A DNA stretch of 42,339 bases from CAZJRB01 sp964547995 (GTDB lineage: Bacteria; Planctomycetota; Planctomycetia; Pirellulales; Thermoguttaceae). Position numbers and translations under genes: made by a program. The stretch spans positions 1 to 42,339 of the forward strand of contig CAZJRB010000062.1 in assembly GCA_964547995.1 (NCBI GenBank), given 5' to 3'. This document shows positions 32,701-39,428 of this stretch, piece after piece. The first letter of the stretch is position 1. Each line of letters begins with the position of its first letter. The notes under the pieces were generated by a model. The model had not been told where the DNA came from. It made no database searches and saw only the letters and a list, made by a program, of their open reading frames with translations.

Positions 32701-34843
32701 CCTGGAAGGAGTCGCCCTCCTTGTCCACCTGGGTGATCGCAACCTGGTGGATCATCGTAACGTGGCCGGCCGCATGGGCATTGGGGCTGAACAGAACGGG
32801 CTCGTCGAGGCGCACGTACACCGTGTCGAAACCGAGGCCGTCGTTGTCGCCCCATCCCCATTCTCCGGCCGCCAACGAACCCAAGCCCGAGAGGCCGTAG
32901 TCGACTTCGGGGGCGGGGGCGCCCTCGATCAAGAGATCGCTCGGCCGGTTCAAGGAAGGATCTTCACCCCCGGGCAGCGTGACGTAATACTCGTTCGTGC
33001 CGGCGCCCGACGGTTGCCACATGTACCTGACCGACCTGAGGTTCGATCTGACCGGCGAGTAGAACCAGGGCGCCGTGACCTCGCCGGTCGGCCTGAACCG
33101 CTGGGCGAAGATGTCGGAAACCGACCCGTAGTTGTCCCAATTCGGGATCTCGCTGTCCCAGGCGATGACGAAGTTGCCGTCGGCGTCCATTCCGACCGAG
33201 GGATTCGTCTGGTTGTAGACGTCGACGCGGAGCGTGAACTCGTTCTCGACTTCGACCGGGTTGACGCGGAACTCGGGGCTGGGCTGCTTCACGGTGGTGA
33301 CCGCGGGCACCCAGGGATTCGGAAGCGGCACGGTGATGTCCCGCAGCACGCCGCCCGGCTCGCCGGTCTCATCCACGACTTTCGAGAGCACCAACTGCGG
33401 ATGGTCCTGCATACCCGAGTCGCCGATAAACGTGATGTCGAATATCGTATTGCTGGGCAGGCCGGTTGCCGGGTCGACAAACGGCGCCACGTCGACTTTC
33501 GGCGAGGGCGTCCGCAACCTTTCAGGCACCGAGTACGGCGGCAAATCGAAATCGAGCACGTCGATGCGGTCCGACGGCGGCAGATCGATCGGACCTATCG
33601 GCACGTTCTCCGAGGTGAGCAAGAAGTGCTGCTCGATCGCCAACGCCGTTATGTGCGGGTCGGTCGGATGGACCGGAATGTCCGGCAATACGATCGGCTC
33701 ACTGACCGTCGATGTCATGACCGCGGGCAGAAAACCGGATACGAATTGGGGCGTGGGTATGAGAGGATCGGTATTGACTGTCAACAGCGGCATATCCTGC
33801 CCGCCTGAGGCGGGCCCGAAGTTGACCAGGAACTCGTGGGGGTTGAGGGCCTCGACGGTTACGCCCGCCAGTTCGGGCTCCGCCCCGGAAATTGCCCGCA
33901 ACTCCGTCTGGATGATGTCGGCCTGGGCCTGGATGTGCTCCAGCGGCGTGGGCGGGTTTGCGACGTCCGCGGCGAGGAACCGGACCCAGCCGGTCCCGTC
34001 GTACAGGGCCCAGTCTCCGACTTCCCAAACGTCAATGCCGTCCAGCACCGTGCCCCCGACACCGTCGGCCGTGCTAACGATATAGTAATCGCCCGGGAGA
34101 TCGAAACCGGTTGGTAACGCGGGTGGGGGGAGGAAGGGTGGAACAGCGTTCGTGTTGGCATCCCAGTATCCTTGAAATGTCGTGGCCAACGGGTTATTCA
34201 ACCACGAGACCTCGTTGTAAGGGATATCCGCAGTCGTTGACGCGCCGAATTCGAGTTGAAACTGCCCTGATACATACGTGCCCAGCAACCCCCCAAAGCC
34301 AATGGCGGGTTCGTACGTCGACGACACGGTGATCTTCTGTACCTCGTTTCCCCCGACCGACAGATCGAAAGTGGCGTATTTGCGGGGGTCGGCGTCGTCG
34401 AGCACGCCGTCGGGCAAAGTCATGCGCTGCACCTCGTCGGTGAAGTACCGCGCGTAGACGTTGGCGTCGGTCACCAGTTCCCCCGTCTCCGGATCGATGG
34501 TATTGCCGAGCACGTCGTCGTATCGGGTCCACGTCACGACGAAGTCGCCGTCGTTGTCGCACGCGACCGAATGGCCCGCCTCGGTCAGTTCGATCGGCGA
34601 GTCGAAGTCCTCTTCGTCGAAGTGCGGGGTGATCAACTGCTGGTTGACCATGTGGTCGCCCGCGGTCATGACCGCGAGGTTGCTGAGGCTCAGCAGCCGC
34701 CGCTCTTCGAGGGGATCGATTTGGAGGCGCCGGAACGCGCGCTCGCTCGCGGGTTTGCCCTTGCCGCGGGCAAACAAGTCGCGGGCGCATTCGATCGACG
34801 GTGCAAAACGCAGCTTTGGCAATCGGAACAGAGACATCTTCAT
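26702..34843 (-). CDS. giant repeat-rich surface protein with LEPRLL-type N-terminus
   Basis: This 2713-residue protein opens with a basic stretch and DPLEERRLLSLS at 43-54, the planctomycete-type N-terminal motif that replaces an ordinary signal peptide on many very large exported proteins. Domain order: scattered DxxGDFVVTW units (near 88, 545, 705 and 1460); phage-tail-like module A (about 222-295); an Ig-like stretch with YLVLTFDEQML (about 1580); module B (1672-1741); a run of GDFVVVWxSxxxxxxGVFARRY repeats (about 1800-2200); module C (2206-2272); an RTX-like YGTNGNDVFEF; and six DSxGDDxFxxxP repeats (2384-2690). There is no obvious enzyme or C-terminal anchor. It should be a cell-surface or matrix protein. 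AAGGA precedes the ATG. A very long antisense frame covers parts of it and is not a gene. Confidence 0.92.
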   Translation of the reverse strand: MKMSLFRLPKLRFAPSIECARDLFARGKGKPASERAFRRLQIDPLEERRLLSLSNLAVMTAGDHMVNQQLITPHFDEEDFDSPIELTEAGHSVACDNDGDFVVTWTRYDDVLGNTIDPETGELVTDANVYARYFTDEVQRMTLPDGVLDDADPRKYATFDLSVGGNEVQKITVSSTYEPAIGFGGLLGTYVSGQFQLEFGASTTADIPYNEVSWLNNPLATTFQGYWDANTNAVPPFLPPPALPTGFDLPGDYYIVSTADGVGGTVLDGIDVWEVGDWALYDGTGWVRFLAADVANPPTPLEHIQAQADIIQTELRAISGAEPELAGVTVEALNPHEFLVNFGPASGGQDMPLLTVNTDPLIPTPQFVSGFLPAVMTSTVSEPIVLPDIPVHPTDPHITALAIEQHFLLTSENVPIGPIDLPPSDRIDVLDFDLPPYSVPERLRTPSPKVDVAPFVDPATGLPSNTIFDITFIGDSGMQDHPQLVLSKVVDETGEPGGVLRDITVPLPNPWVPAVTTVKQPSPEFRVNPVEVENEFTLRVDVYNQTNPSVGMDADGNFVIAWDSEIPNWDNYGSVSDIFAQRFRPTGEVTAPWFYSPVRSNLRSVRYMWQPSGAGTNEYYVTLPGGEDPSLNRPSDLLIEGAPAPEVDYGLSGLGSLAAGEWGWGDNDGLGFDTVYVRLDEPVLFSPNAHAAGHVTMIHQVAITQVDKEGDSFQVNSFTPNAQRAPHVDMDHAGNFMVVWENEGQDISFFNGITARSFDRHGVSQGLEFMVHPEDTAVHFEPYVAMSGDGHAAITWTRTHDPHLLDPGPLEVEVWATVLPPDYDPTDPDQAPLIPAQNIVGGGSSTAAFDYQNNVCFSFEAAQDPDNLPETSEGVYGLMYELYDADGVAIPGGNVVRTEFRANSADTVGANTLWPYDQESSNVMMDADGDVAISYHGYGGDMAEDVELSYDEYNLVYEYWMEQIWGPDLIPNTADDLNLDLGNPPLLAPWEDPYFNPTVDTFMFGEYTEGDVIKNNTLYSSLGSDIDAAIDYVLFSAASPLLHPGPNLIPFDDPLTLFIDESADNTVADNEQLGRLGAILDNGVRMLRGDANGAMFSRWDADPRLETNNLFSDSLISNMRDGHNERYIITIPEDADSGSFTIRVWNDMLLQSRDVTITPVYDNGILQPYATAGEIDEQLQTQAIDILGVNWPEAYPRYEGPVDVRYIGGGGGFFSTELDIREGTYWDLYPMMLNPLDHVFEVTFQGEVHDHPLTMAVLDGGGGMTYTIPAVDERQFITVTVVPIEDPLNPGTFIWDWGWFGLTDGTMTDGVPNYGSSDVNWIAGGDPDFVYAPGIADGIQSITNGNYEVDVAYQPLMSDPLTPTSGHLPYDPSDPTDPNWGNNPFWVFQVDFVGGSAATDIPPISGGAAQNQPPPPPDWDPFEGTINGSTFRNGHPESTNDAGSAWAFEHTMGTAGTWQGEVACDMEPDGDFVAVWSQLDLASHQELTIPGAVDATSPHASVFYRRFDETTDTAGPRVADMVDQEGNLVDDGGTALNLDTSVVPPGSDPLQYLVLTFDEQMLQFDYDDVEWAQDQRTALNLAGQPVPESIRILLDSVNNEENYQLLVGGSPMAGGVVSVRFGMNMASQLMGNDPATGLPYIDPNTGAPYDLDATPTNKWEAVLLLDGNPATTSMGTWNAETNIPNLLGLSPSPGDYYIVAGVLLPGGANFDLDGDGTAETWNNGDWALFNGTDWVQILAAAAGPAIEPLATGAYGIRALAPPTDPINDPRGGLRDRVRNPLGRNGFEPNGVDWERTFSVVADDVGGGPGPGPDPDPEPDTSGDSVNTTTDGFQDSPAVANDQAGDHVVVWVSYEEVTLADATTALEASIKGQMFARNGEPVGDEFDVATFTTGDQIEPDVAMSDAGRFVVVWSGQGEDDGSGVFARIYDEFGAATGDQFRVNQNPWFIQDKPAVTMNRANGSFVVSYTTYGAPEGDINVLARRFDVLGNALGDEFMVNTTTYSSQDRSDVAMDAVGNFVVVWNSWLVDQGYWSVCGQRYSAAGVPLGGEFQINQEAVDDQGFDDLVPQVARDAAGNFVVTWSSFMQPPDGNQYGVFARRYNAAGAPLGGEFLVNETTLYSQYQSGVGMDTDGKFAITWASFGQDALEPGDLDFGVFARVYDATGADWGWGEFRVNSTIFGNQHWPAVAMGPSGDIDIVWVGPDEAFQGEWDANANTPVLASGIGTPGEYYIVDVAGTTDLDGIATWEVGDWAVFDGATSMWTQILAADADDIGTDIFSGIVPTEAPIIPPASDAVVEDPNVQLYGTNGNDVFEFIAGSIPAAWTATINGVSQEINPSATSLDFDGVGGNDTVVLTATDGLDFLELWSDHATLTFLGYPVTVANVESVTVHGLFGKDVAYLYDSAGDDQFVASPGEASMIMPGATHSIDGFEKIIATAGNGGADTAGLYDSPGNDLFIAAPDYGRLTGSGFSLQAVAFPEVSAYATGGGRDVARMYDSPGDDIFYSTPVESTMYQAGGADPFLNRAKYFEEVLGFTPAGGHDVSYLFDSAGDDTFYAGPDEGAMYGSTGGGMLGNQEYFNRAKEFEEIHADAPGGGTDEARLYDSAGDDHFYGSPLESAMYGAGYYNEAKSFEKVYADASTGGNDRADLFDSNQVDLLEAATDWARLSNASLNFLYEVLAFDQVNAAATTSGDTKDVTEPLDYLLGLQGPWQDL
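26750..27690 (-). repeat. six C-terminal DSxGDDxF protein repeats
   Basis: Within the giant protein, units of about 55-65 residues recur: DSAGDDQFVASP, DSPGNDLFIAAP, DSPGDDIFYSTP, DSAGDDTFYAGP, DSAGDDHFYGSP and a diverged DSNQVDLLEAAT. Each is followed by a small-residue M or L turn, a FE(E/K) helix and an ATxGGxD linker. The Asp/Gly pattern suggests calcium binding as in RTX-like repeats. Confidence 0.75.
28027..28233 (-). repeat. phage-tail-like module C in the giant protein
   Basis: This segment encodes GEWDANANTP, PGEYYIVDVAGTTDLDGIAT, WEVGDWAVFDG and WTQILAAD. It is the closest of the three copies to the GxWxAxxNxPxL...GxYYxVxxAGxxxLDGxxxWxxGDWxxFxGxxW pattern I associate with phage tail-fibre proteins. 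Confidence 0.65.
29620..29830 (-). repeat. phage-tail-like module B in the giant protein
   Basis: This second copy encodes GTWNAETNIP, PGDYYIVAGV, a DLDGDG insertion, WNNGDWALFNGTDWVQILAA. It keeps the W-N/D-A-x-x-N-x-P opening and the GDWALFNGT core. Confidence 0.65.
33957..34177 (-). repeat. phage-tail-like module A in the giant protein
   Basis: This first copy encodes YWDANTNAVP, LPGDYYIVSTADG, VLDGIDVWEVGDWALYDGT and WVRFLAAD. The three copies are spread over about 2000 residues of the protein. Confidence 0.65.
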
Positions 34844-35284
34844 TATTCCTTAGTCAAGATTCGCGCAAAACAGCAGCTTGGCGCGGGAAACAAGAGGCCG
34901 AACAGACGTGACCCGGACCCAACGTTTTGTCGCACCAATCCCCTTGCCGGATCGGCAGCAAAACCCTCCTTATTATTCTTCATATTAGAGTCAATCCACT
35001 TGGATTTGTCAAACAGATTGTTGACGCGGTGCCGATAGTAACGACCCCTCTTAGCTTTCCCACAAGCGGAAAGCCCGGGCCGCTTGCCTTCCGTTTCACC
35101 CGGCGATTCACCTTCCCTGGATCTCGCAAATTATCCAGTTTACCATGTTATCTTGATTGGACCTGTTAGAAAGGTCAAGTGTTTTCTACGCGATGGGGGA
35201 ATCTGGAGAGGGTCCGAGAACGCCGGGGATACACGATCAGGCCACCCATCAGGGGCGTTTTTCGTACGACGGCCTTGGAAGTCC
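34844..35284. other. intergenic stretch
   Basis: No gene is supported here. Apart from the candidate minus-strand promoter, nothing structured was recognised. Confidence 0.4.
34982..35012 (-). promoter_or_regulatory. candidate promoter of the giant surface protein gene
   Basis: On the minus strand a perfect TTGACA (35007-35012) is followed after 19 bases by TAATAT (34982-34987). The spacing is on the long side. It would give a leader of about 130 bases before the ATG. Confidence 0.4.
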
Positions 35285-35312
35285 TGTAGGGAACGCCCTC
35301 TGTGGCGTTCCG
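35285..35312. repeat. copy of the GGAACGCC hairpin unit
   Basis: This is identical over 28 bases to the inner left arm at 13874-13901, including the hairpin GGAACGCC-CTCTGT-GGCGTTCC. Confidence 0.8.
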
Positions 35313-35341
35313 AGGGCGACGGTAACCAACGTTGCCTGCCC

Positions 35342-35475
35342 GATCCGCGGAACGGCACCGAGGCCGTTCCCTACAGATCCGCGGACGGCACCGAGGCCGT
35401 TCCCTACAGATCCGCGGACGGCACCGAGGCCGTTCCCTACAGATCCGCGGAACGGCACCGAGGCCGTTCCCTACA
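35342..35475. repeat. four tandem copies of a 33/34-bp hairpin repeat
   Basis: The copies run 35342-35375 (34), 35376-35408 (33), 35409-35441 (33) and 35442-35475 (34), and differ only by one A. Each contains the hairpin GGAACGGC-CTCGGT-GCCGTTCC read on the minus strand (the 33-base copies lack one base of the stem). This is a variant of the unit at 35285-35312 with one swapped base pair. There are no spacers, so it is not a CRISPR array. Confidence 0.85.
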
Positions 35476-35566
35476 GTTTCCCGGGGAAAACCCCGTTTTC
35501 CGTCTGGGAAGATGTTTACAGCAGAGGCATTGGAAGGCCATCGTCCACCCAAGAAACGGAGGGACA

Positions 35567-35839
35567 ATGCGCAAAAAAAGAGACCTCCACAGGTGGGGCA
35601 GGAACCTGAGGAGGTCGATCCATCAGGGCTTTCGCCCTGCTAGACGTTTATTAGTATGGTCCAAATCTCGACCAGCACAAGCCCTATTCCTTAACGATTA
35701 TTCATCAACCACCACAAGCCGGACACACATTTGGGGACATCCACGGATCGCCCCTTTGCGGCTCGTGGACATTACGGTATCGTATCGTGTGTTGCCGCAA
35801 GGCCGGCGTGCTGTCATCTTGTCCCAATTACGCGTATAA
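35567..35839 (+). CDS. hypothetical small basic protein
   Basis: This is a 90-residue frame starting MRKKRDLHRWGRNLRRS. A good ribosome binding site (GGAGG, 5-9 bases before the ATG) argues for a real start, but the sequence is rich in Arg and Ser, has no recognisable domain, and lies in a repeat-filled gap between repeat families. It may be a small DNA-binding-like protein or chance. No function is proposed. Confidence 0.25.
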   Translation: MRKKRDLHRWGRNLRRSIHQGFRPARRLLVWSKSRPAQALFLNDYSSTTTSRTHIWGHPRIAPLRLVDITVSYRVLPQGRRAVILSQLRV

Positions 35840-35875
35840 TTAGTACCTGTTGTGGAAAGCCGGATTTTCGGGTGC

Positions 35876-36009
35876 CATGCCCACGCTCGCGTGGGCATGT
35901 AGGAAATGGATTCCTACTGATGTCCACGACCCCCGCCATGCCCACGCTCGCGTGGGCATGTAGCGGTTTCTTGCGGGATTCACGACATGCCCACGCAAGC
36001 GTGGGCATG
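35876..36009. repeat. three CATGCCCACG palindromes
   Basis: Three 24-base hairpins lie at 35876-35899, 35937-35960 and 35986-36009. All share the stem CATGCCCACG / CGTGGGCATG. The loops are CTCG, CTCG and CAAG. The spacers are 37 and 25 bases and unrelated, and the first spacer holds a small GTAGGAA hairpin. GGTGC precedes the first and GCACC follows the last, so the whole block is roughly symmetric. Confidence 0.85.
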
Positions 36010-36073
36010 GCACCCAACTTTCCGCCACAGAAAATAATTAAAAAGTTAGAACCGGTTATTGGAGTTTTCGACG

Positions 36074-37054
36074 ATGATCCGTAGTGCCAGAGTCTTGTCG
36101 GCTGCTTGTTATGCCCTGCTGTTGCTGGTTTGTGCCGTAGTTGCGGCCGAGGACAAGGGGACCAAGGCAGAAAGCCGGCCCGAGCAGGAAGAAAAACAGC
36201 GACCGTTTCTGCGCGTATCCCGTGATGCCGAGGACAACTTGCTCGCCCTTCAGGCGGCGATCGTGCGGTGTGTGCCGGAGGATTCTTCCCGCAAGGGCCC
36301 CGTCGTCGATCTGGTCTCCGCGGTCCATGTCGCGGAGAAGAGCTACTACGACGAACTGAACCGCAGGTTCAAGCGGTACGACGCGGTTCTCTACGAGCTG
36401 GTTGCGGCGGAAGGGCCCAAAGTTCCCAAGGGAGGCGGGCAAACGAGCAGCAATCCGATTTCGTTTCTCCAGAAAGCGATAACCGGCATTCTCGAGCTGG
36501 AATTCCAACTCAACGGCATCGACTACACCGCCGACAACATGGTCCATGCCGACATGTCGCCCAAACAGTTTGCCGAATCGATGCGAAAGCGGGGAGAAAC
36601 GGCCCTCGGGATGTTCCTGCGCATGATGAAACACGCCATCGCCGAGCAGCAGAACTCCGCGCAGGTCTCCGATGTGGAACTGCTCAGGGCGTTGTTCGAC
36701 AAGAACCGGGCGTTGGCCCTGAAACGGATCTTGGCCCGGCAGTTTCAGGACATGGAGGGAATGCTCACGGCGCTCGACGGCCCCGACGGATCGACGATCA
36801 TCAGCGGGCGCAACAAAGTGGCCCTGGAGGTCCTTCGCAAGGAGATTAAATCGGGCAAGAAGAAGATCGCCATTTTCTACGGGGCGGGGCACATGCCCGA
36901 CCTCTTGCGGCGGCTCGAAAAGGACTTTGCGATGACGCCCGAGAGCACCTCTTGGGTGGATGCCTGGCAACTGGTAGAAAAAGAAAAGGAGAAGAAAAAG
37001 GGAGAGCAGAAGGAACAGGAGAAGCAGAAGAAGCAGAACGGAAAGAAGAAGTAG
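36074..37054 (+). CDS. secreted TraB/GumN-like protein
   Basis: This protein has 326 residues from the ATG at 36074, with GGAG 9 bases upstream. It begins with a signal peptide (VLSAACYALLLLVCAVVAAED). The TraB/PrgY/GumN pattern can be seen: an early VDLVSAVHVAEKSYYDEL with its histidine, YDAVLYELV with a glutamate near 111, and a late IAIFYGAGHMPDLLRRL with GxGHxP near 274-285. This fold is related to metal-dependent Tiki-type proteases. The C-terminal 30 residues are almost all Lys, Glu and Gln. Catalytic activity is possible but unproven. It should act in the periplasm-like space. It is convergent with the LptF/G-like gene, with a long hairpin between. Confidence 0.8.
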   Translation: MIRSARVLSAACYALLLLVCAVVAAEDKGTKAESRPEQEEKQRPFLRVSRDAEDNLLALQAAIVRCVPEDSSRKGPVVDLVSAVHVAEKSYYDELNRRFKRYDAVLYELVAAEGPKVPKGGGQTSSNPISFLQKAITGILELEFQLNGIDYTADNMVHADMSPKQFAESMRKRGETALGMFLRMMKHAIAEQQNSAQVSDVELLRALFDKNRALALKRILARQFQDMEGMLTALDGPDGSTIISGRNKVALEVLRKEIKSGKKKIAIFYGAGHMPDLLRRLEKDFAMTPESTSWVDAWQLVEKEKEKKKGEQKEQEKQKKQNGKKK

Positions 37055-37098
37055 CCGGCCGGCGACGGTAGCAACTCGCTGAACTCCGTTGGGAATAT

Positions 37099-37165
37099 CG
37101 AATATCGAGTGATGAATGTCGAATGTCTTCCAATTCGACCTTCTAAATTCACCATTCGATATTCG
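37099..37165. terminator. long hairpin between convergent genes
   Basis: Arms 37099-37117 and 37147-37165 are 19 bases with 2 mismatches (CGAATATCGA type). Inside them GTCGAAT (37118-37124) pairs with ATTCGAC (37133-37139). It lies in the gap between two genes that converge, so it may stop transcription from both. The arms carry the GAATATCGAAT 11-mer also found at 12535-12557. Confidence 0.6.
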
Positions 37166-37174
37166 TTATCTGCG

Positions 37175-38362
37175 TCAGTACCTGATCACTTTCCGCAGCA
37201 ACCACACTCCCCAGATCAGCAGCAGGACGTTACCCGACCAGATCGATTGAGGCGGGATCGTGCCGTTCTTGGCGCCGCTGATGCCGTAAATCAGCAATGG
37301 GTAGTAGACGATCAGGATTGGCAGGAAACACAAGAAAAAGACCGTCCAGAAATCGCTTCTCGACAGCCGGATGGCCATGGGGGCGCCCACCAACGCAAAA
37401 AAGAAGCAACTGAATCCGGCGGACCACCGGCGATGTGGTTCGAGCAGCAAGCGGCAGAGTTGCTTGTCGAGTTTCTCGTGGTGTTGGGCGTGCCAATTCC
37501 ACTCCGCGCTGGTGAGCCTGTCAAAATCGCCGCAGAACATCTGGCAGGCGGCCTGGGCAGCCAACATCTGCCGGTGTTGCTCGATGCGTTCCCGCTGCCG
37601 GAGCGTTTCGCCGCCAATCTCACGAAGCGGCTTGCAGGACGTCGATTCCGAAAGGTTTTTCGCGCGGCTGGCATCCCGCAACGGAATATCTCGTTCGAAC
37701 TTGCCGGGAAAGACGGCCCTGACTTTGTCGCCGACGGTCAGGGTTCCGTTGTACAAGACAATCTTGAGCACTCCGGCGGCGTGGTCGGAGCGTAGTTCGG
37801 CCCATTCGGCGGTGATGGTCATGGGCGGCGAGTCGTCGGTCGCCGGGAGCGTGATGGTGGGGCGAAACAGTCTCCGCTCTTCCACCCGCCTCACGTTGAT
37901 GGAGAACCTCGGAGAACTGTAACCTCCTTGCGACTTGAGCATGTTGTACGCGATTTCTTCGACGGCCTCGAGCACAACCCGTTGGGCTCCCAGCCGGCCC
38001 CACGATACCGCCAGATCATTCAACCACACGGTGACCAGGCTGATCAGGAAGGCCGCGACCAGCGTCGGCCAGAGCAGCGCCATGGGCGAAATCCCCAGCG
38101 ATTTCGCGGCCACCACTTCGTTGTAGTTCGACAATCGGCCGTAGACAACCGTCGTCGCCAGCAACAGGGTAGCCGGGACGGCCATGCGCAAGGCGTCGGG
38201 CAGAATGTACGGAACCAACCGGACGACTTGAACCAACGGGAGGTTCTGCGAGACTGCCTCTCGAACCACGCCGACCACGAGTATCAGCACGGTCAAAGCG
38301 ACCAGCGACAGCAAGAAGACCTTGATCAGTTCCGCGAGTATGTAACGAGTAAGGATACCCAT
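37175..38362 (-). CDS. LptF/LptG family permease
   Basis: This protein has 395 residues from the ATG at 38362 (MGILTRYILAELIKVFLLSL). The frame extends to 38440, but the added residues are polar and not family-like. It has the YjgP/YjgQ layout: three N-terminal membrane helices, with a GRLSNYNEVVAAKSLGISP loop matching the conserved R-x-x-x-E-x-x-A-x-x-x-x-G motif, then a long extracytoplasmic beta-rich domain of about 200 residues and three C-terminal helices (FSCFFFALVGAPMAI onward). LptF and LptG form the ABC transporter that pulls lipopolysaccharide from the inner membrane. Only one copy is here, and LptF and LptG cannot be told apart. It suggests an LPS-type envelope. It is convergent with the TraB-like gene. 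Confidence 0.9.
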   Translation of the reverse strand: MGILTRYILAELIKVFLLSLVALTVLILVVGVVREAVSQNLPLVQVVRLVPYILPDALRMAVPATLLLATTVVYGRLSNYNEVVAAKSLGISPMALLWPTLVAAFLISLVTVWLNDLAVSWGRLGAQRVVLEAVEEIAYNMLKSQGGYSSPRFSINVRRVEERRLFRPTITLPATDDSPPMTITAEWAELRSDHAAGVLKIVLYNGTLTVGDKVRAVFPGKFERDIPLRDASRAKNLSESTSCKPLREIGGETLRQRERIEQHRQMLAAQAACQMFCGDFDRLTSAEWNWHAQHHEKLDKQLCRLLLEPHRRWSAGFSCFFFALVGAPMAIRLSRSDFWTVFFLCFLPILIVYYPLLIYGISGAKNGTIPPQSIWSGNVLLLIWGVWLLRKVIRY

Positions 38363-38601
38363 AGACCCGTAAGTTTCGCCGTACGTACGCGTGGGGTCAA
38401 TATCACTCACTTGGGGCCGCGTTACGCTGCGCAGGCCCATCCGACACGGTACTCAAGAGGGGCTTGAATTAACCGAAAGGGCCGGCAGCTCGACTTTACA
38501 CGGAGCGTTGCATCAGGCATACTGCCCATATGGGGTGCTGAAGGGGAAGGCGTCCACCACTTCAGGCGGGTGCTGCCCGCTCAATTGGAAGGAGCCGGTG
38601 A

Positions 38602-39417
38602 ATGGCGACATTGTCGATGAACGAGACGACGACATTTCGTTGGTCGTTCGAGGAGGACGTGGTTCATTATTCTGCTGCACGAATCCCCGCGATCGGCATC
38701 TGGCGGCAGAAACTCTCCGACTGCGGTCGGGAAAAGGCCGTCGACATGCTCGGCGATTCCGGGTTGAAGGTCTCCCATCTGTTTTGGGCGGGTGGTTTCA
38801 CGGGTAGCGACGGGCGAAGTTACCGGGAAAGCGTCGAGGACGCCGCCGAGGCCCTGCGAACGGCCGCCGAGCTTGGGGCGGATTCTCTGATCCTCTACAG
38901 CGGGGGGCGGGCAGGCCACACTGCAAACCACGCACGAAGACTGATCCAGAGTGCCTTGGCCGAGCTGATACCCGCCGCCGTCAAGTTGAGCGTTACCTTG
39001 GCCGTCGAGCCGATGCACTCCGGTTGTGCCACGGAGTGGACCTTCTTGACCTCCATCGACGACACCGTGGCCCTGATCGAGGCGGCCGGCAATCCCCGCG
39101 CAAAAATGGTGCTCGATACGTACCATCTGGGGCAGGACCCCGACTTCGTGGACCGGATTGCGGATATTGTGCCGCACGTTGCCTTGGTTCAACTCGGCGA
39201 TGCCCGACAGCCCCCCCAAGGCGAGCAGAACCGTTGCCGGCTCGGTGAGGGCACGGTCCCGCTGCGGGAGATTGTCGCCGCGTTGAAATCGGCCGGCTAC
39301 GACGGTTATTATGACGTTGAGCTGCTCGGCGAAGAGATTGAAACCATGGATTATGAATCGCTGTTGGAACATGCGAAGACCGCATTCGAGGAGTTGGTCG
39401 AGCCGCTCGCCGTTTAG
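38602..39417 (+). CDS. sugar phosphate isomerase/epimerase-like TIM barrel
   Basis: This 271-residue protein has AAGGAG 7-12 bases before the ATG. It has the xylose-isomerase-like TIM barrel (AP endonuclease 2 superfamily) pattern: LAVEPMH near 134 with the metal-binding Glu, KMVLDTYHLG near 167 with the metal-binding Asp and His, then HVALVQLGDARQ near 193 and YDVELLGE near 234 with the final Glu. These acidic residues bind a divalent metal. The family isomerises or epimerises sugars and polyols; the substrate is unknown. The next gene (ArfB-like) starts 11 bases after the stop, so the three plus-strand genes here are probably one operon. Confidence 0.88.
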   Translation: MATLSMNETTTFRWSFEEDVVHYSAARIPAIGIWRQKLSDCGREKAVDMLGDSGLKVSHLFWAGGFTGSDGRSYRESVEDAAEALRTAAELGADSLILYSGGRAGHTANHARRLIQSALAELIPAAVKLSVTLAVEPMHSGCATEWTFLTSIDDTVALIEAAGNPRAKMVLDTYHLGQDPDFVDRIADIVPHVALVQLGDARQPPQGEQNRCRLGEGTVPLREIVAALKSAGYDGYYDVELLGEEIETMDYESLLEHAKTAFEELVEPLAV

Positions 39418-39428
39418 CGGGAACCCCC

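Noticed and set aside
32435..33808. 457-codon plus-strand open frame
   Set aside because: Shadow of the giant surface protein gene.
35342..35475. CRISPR array
   Set aside because: The units are directly adjacent with no spacers and no cas genes are nearby.
35084..35609. Overlapping plus-strand frames with DPRTAPRPFPT repeats
   Set aside because: The protein repeats simply translate the tandem hairpin units; minus-strand frames are open over the same units as well.
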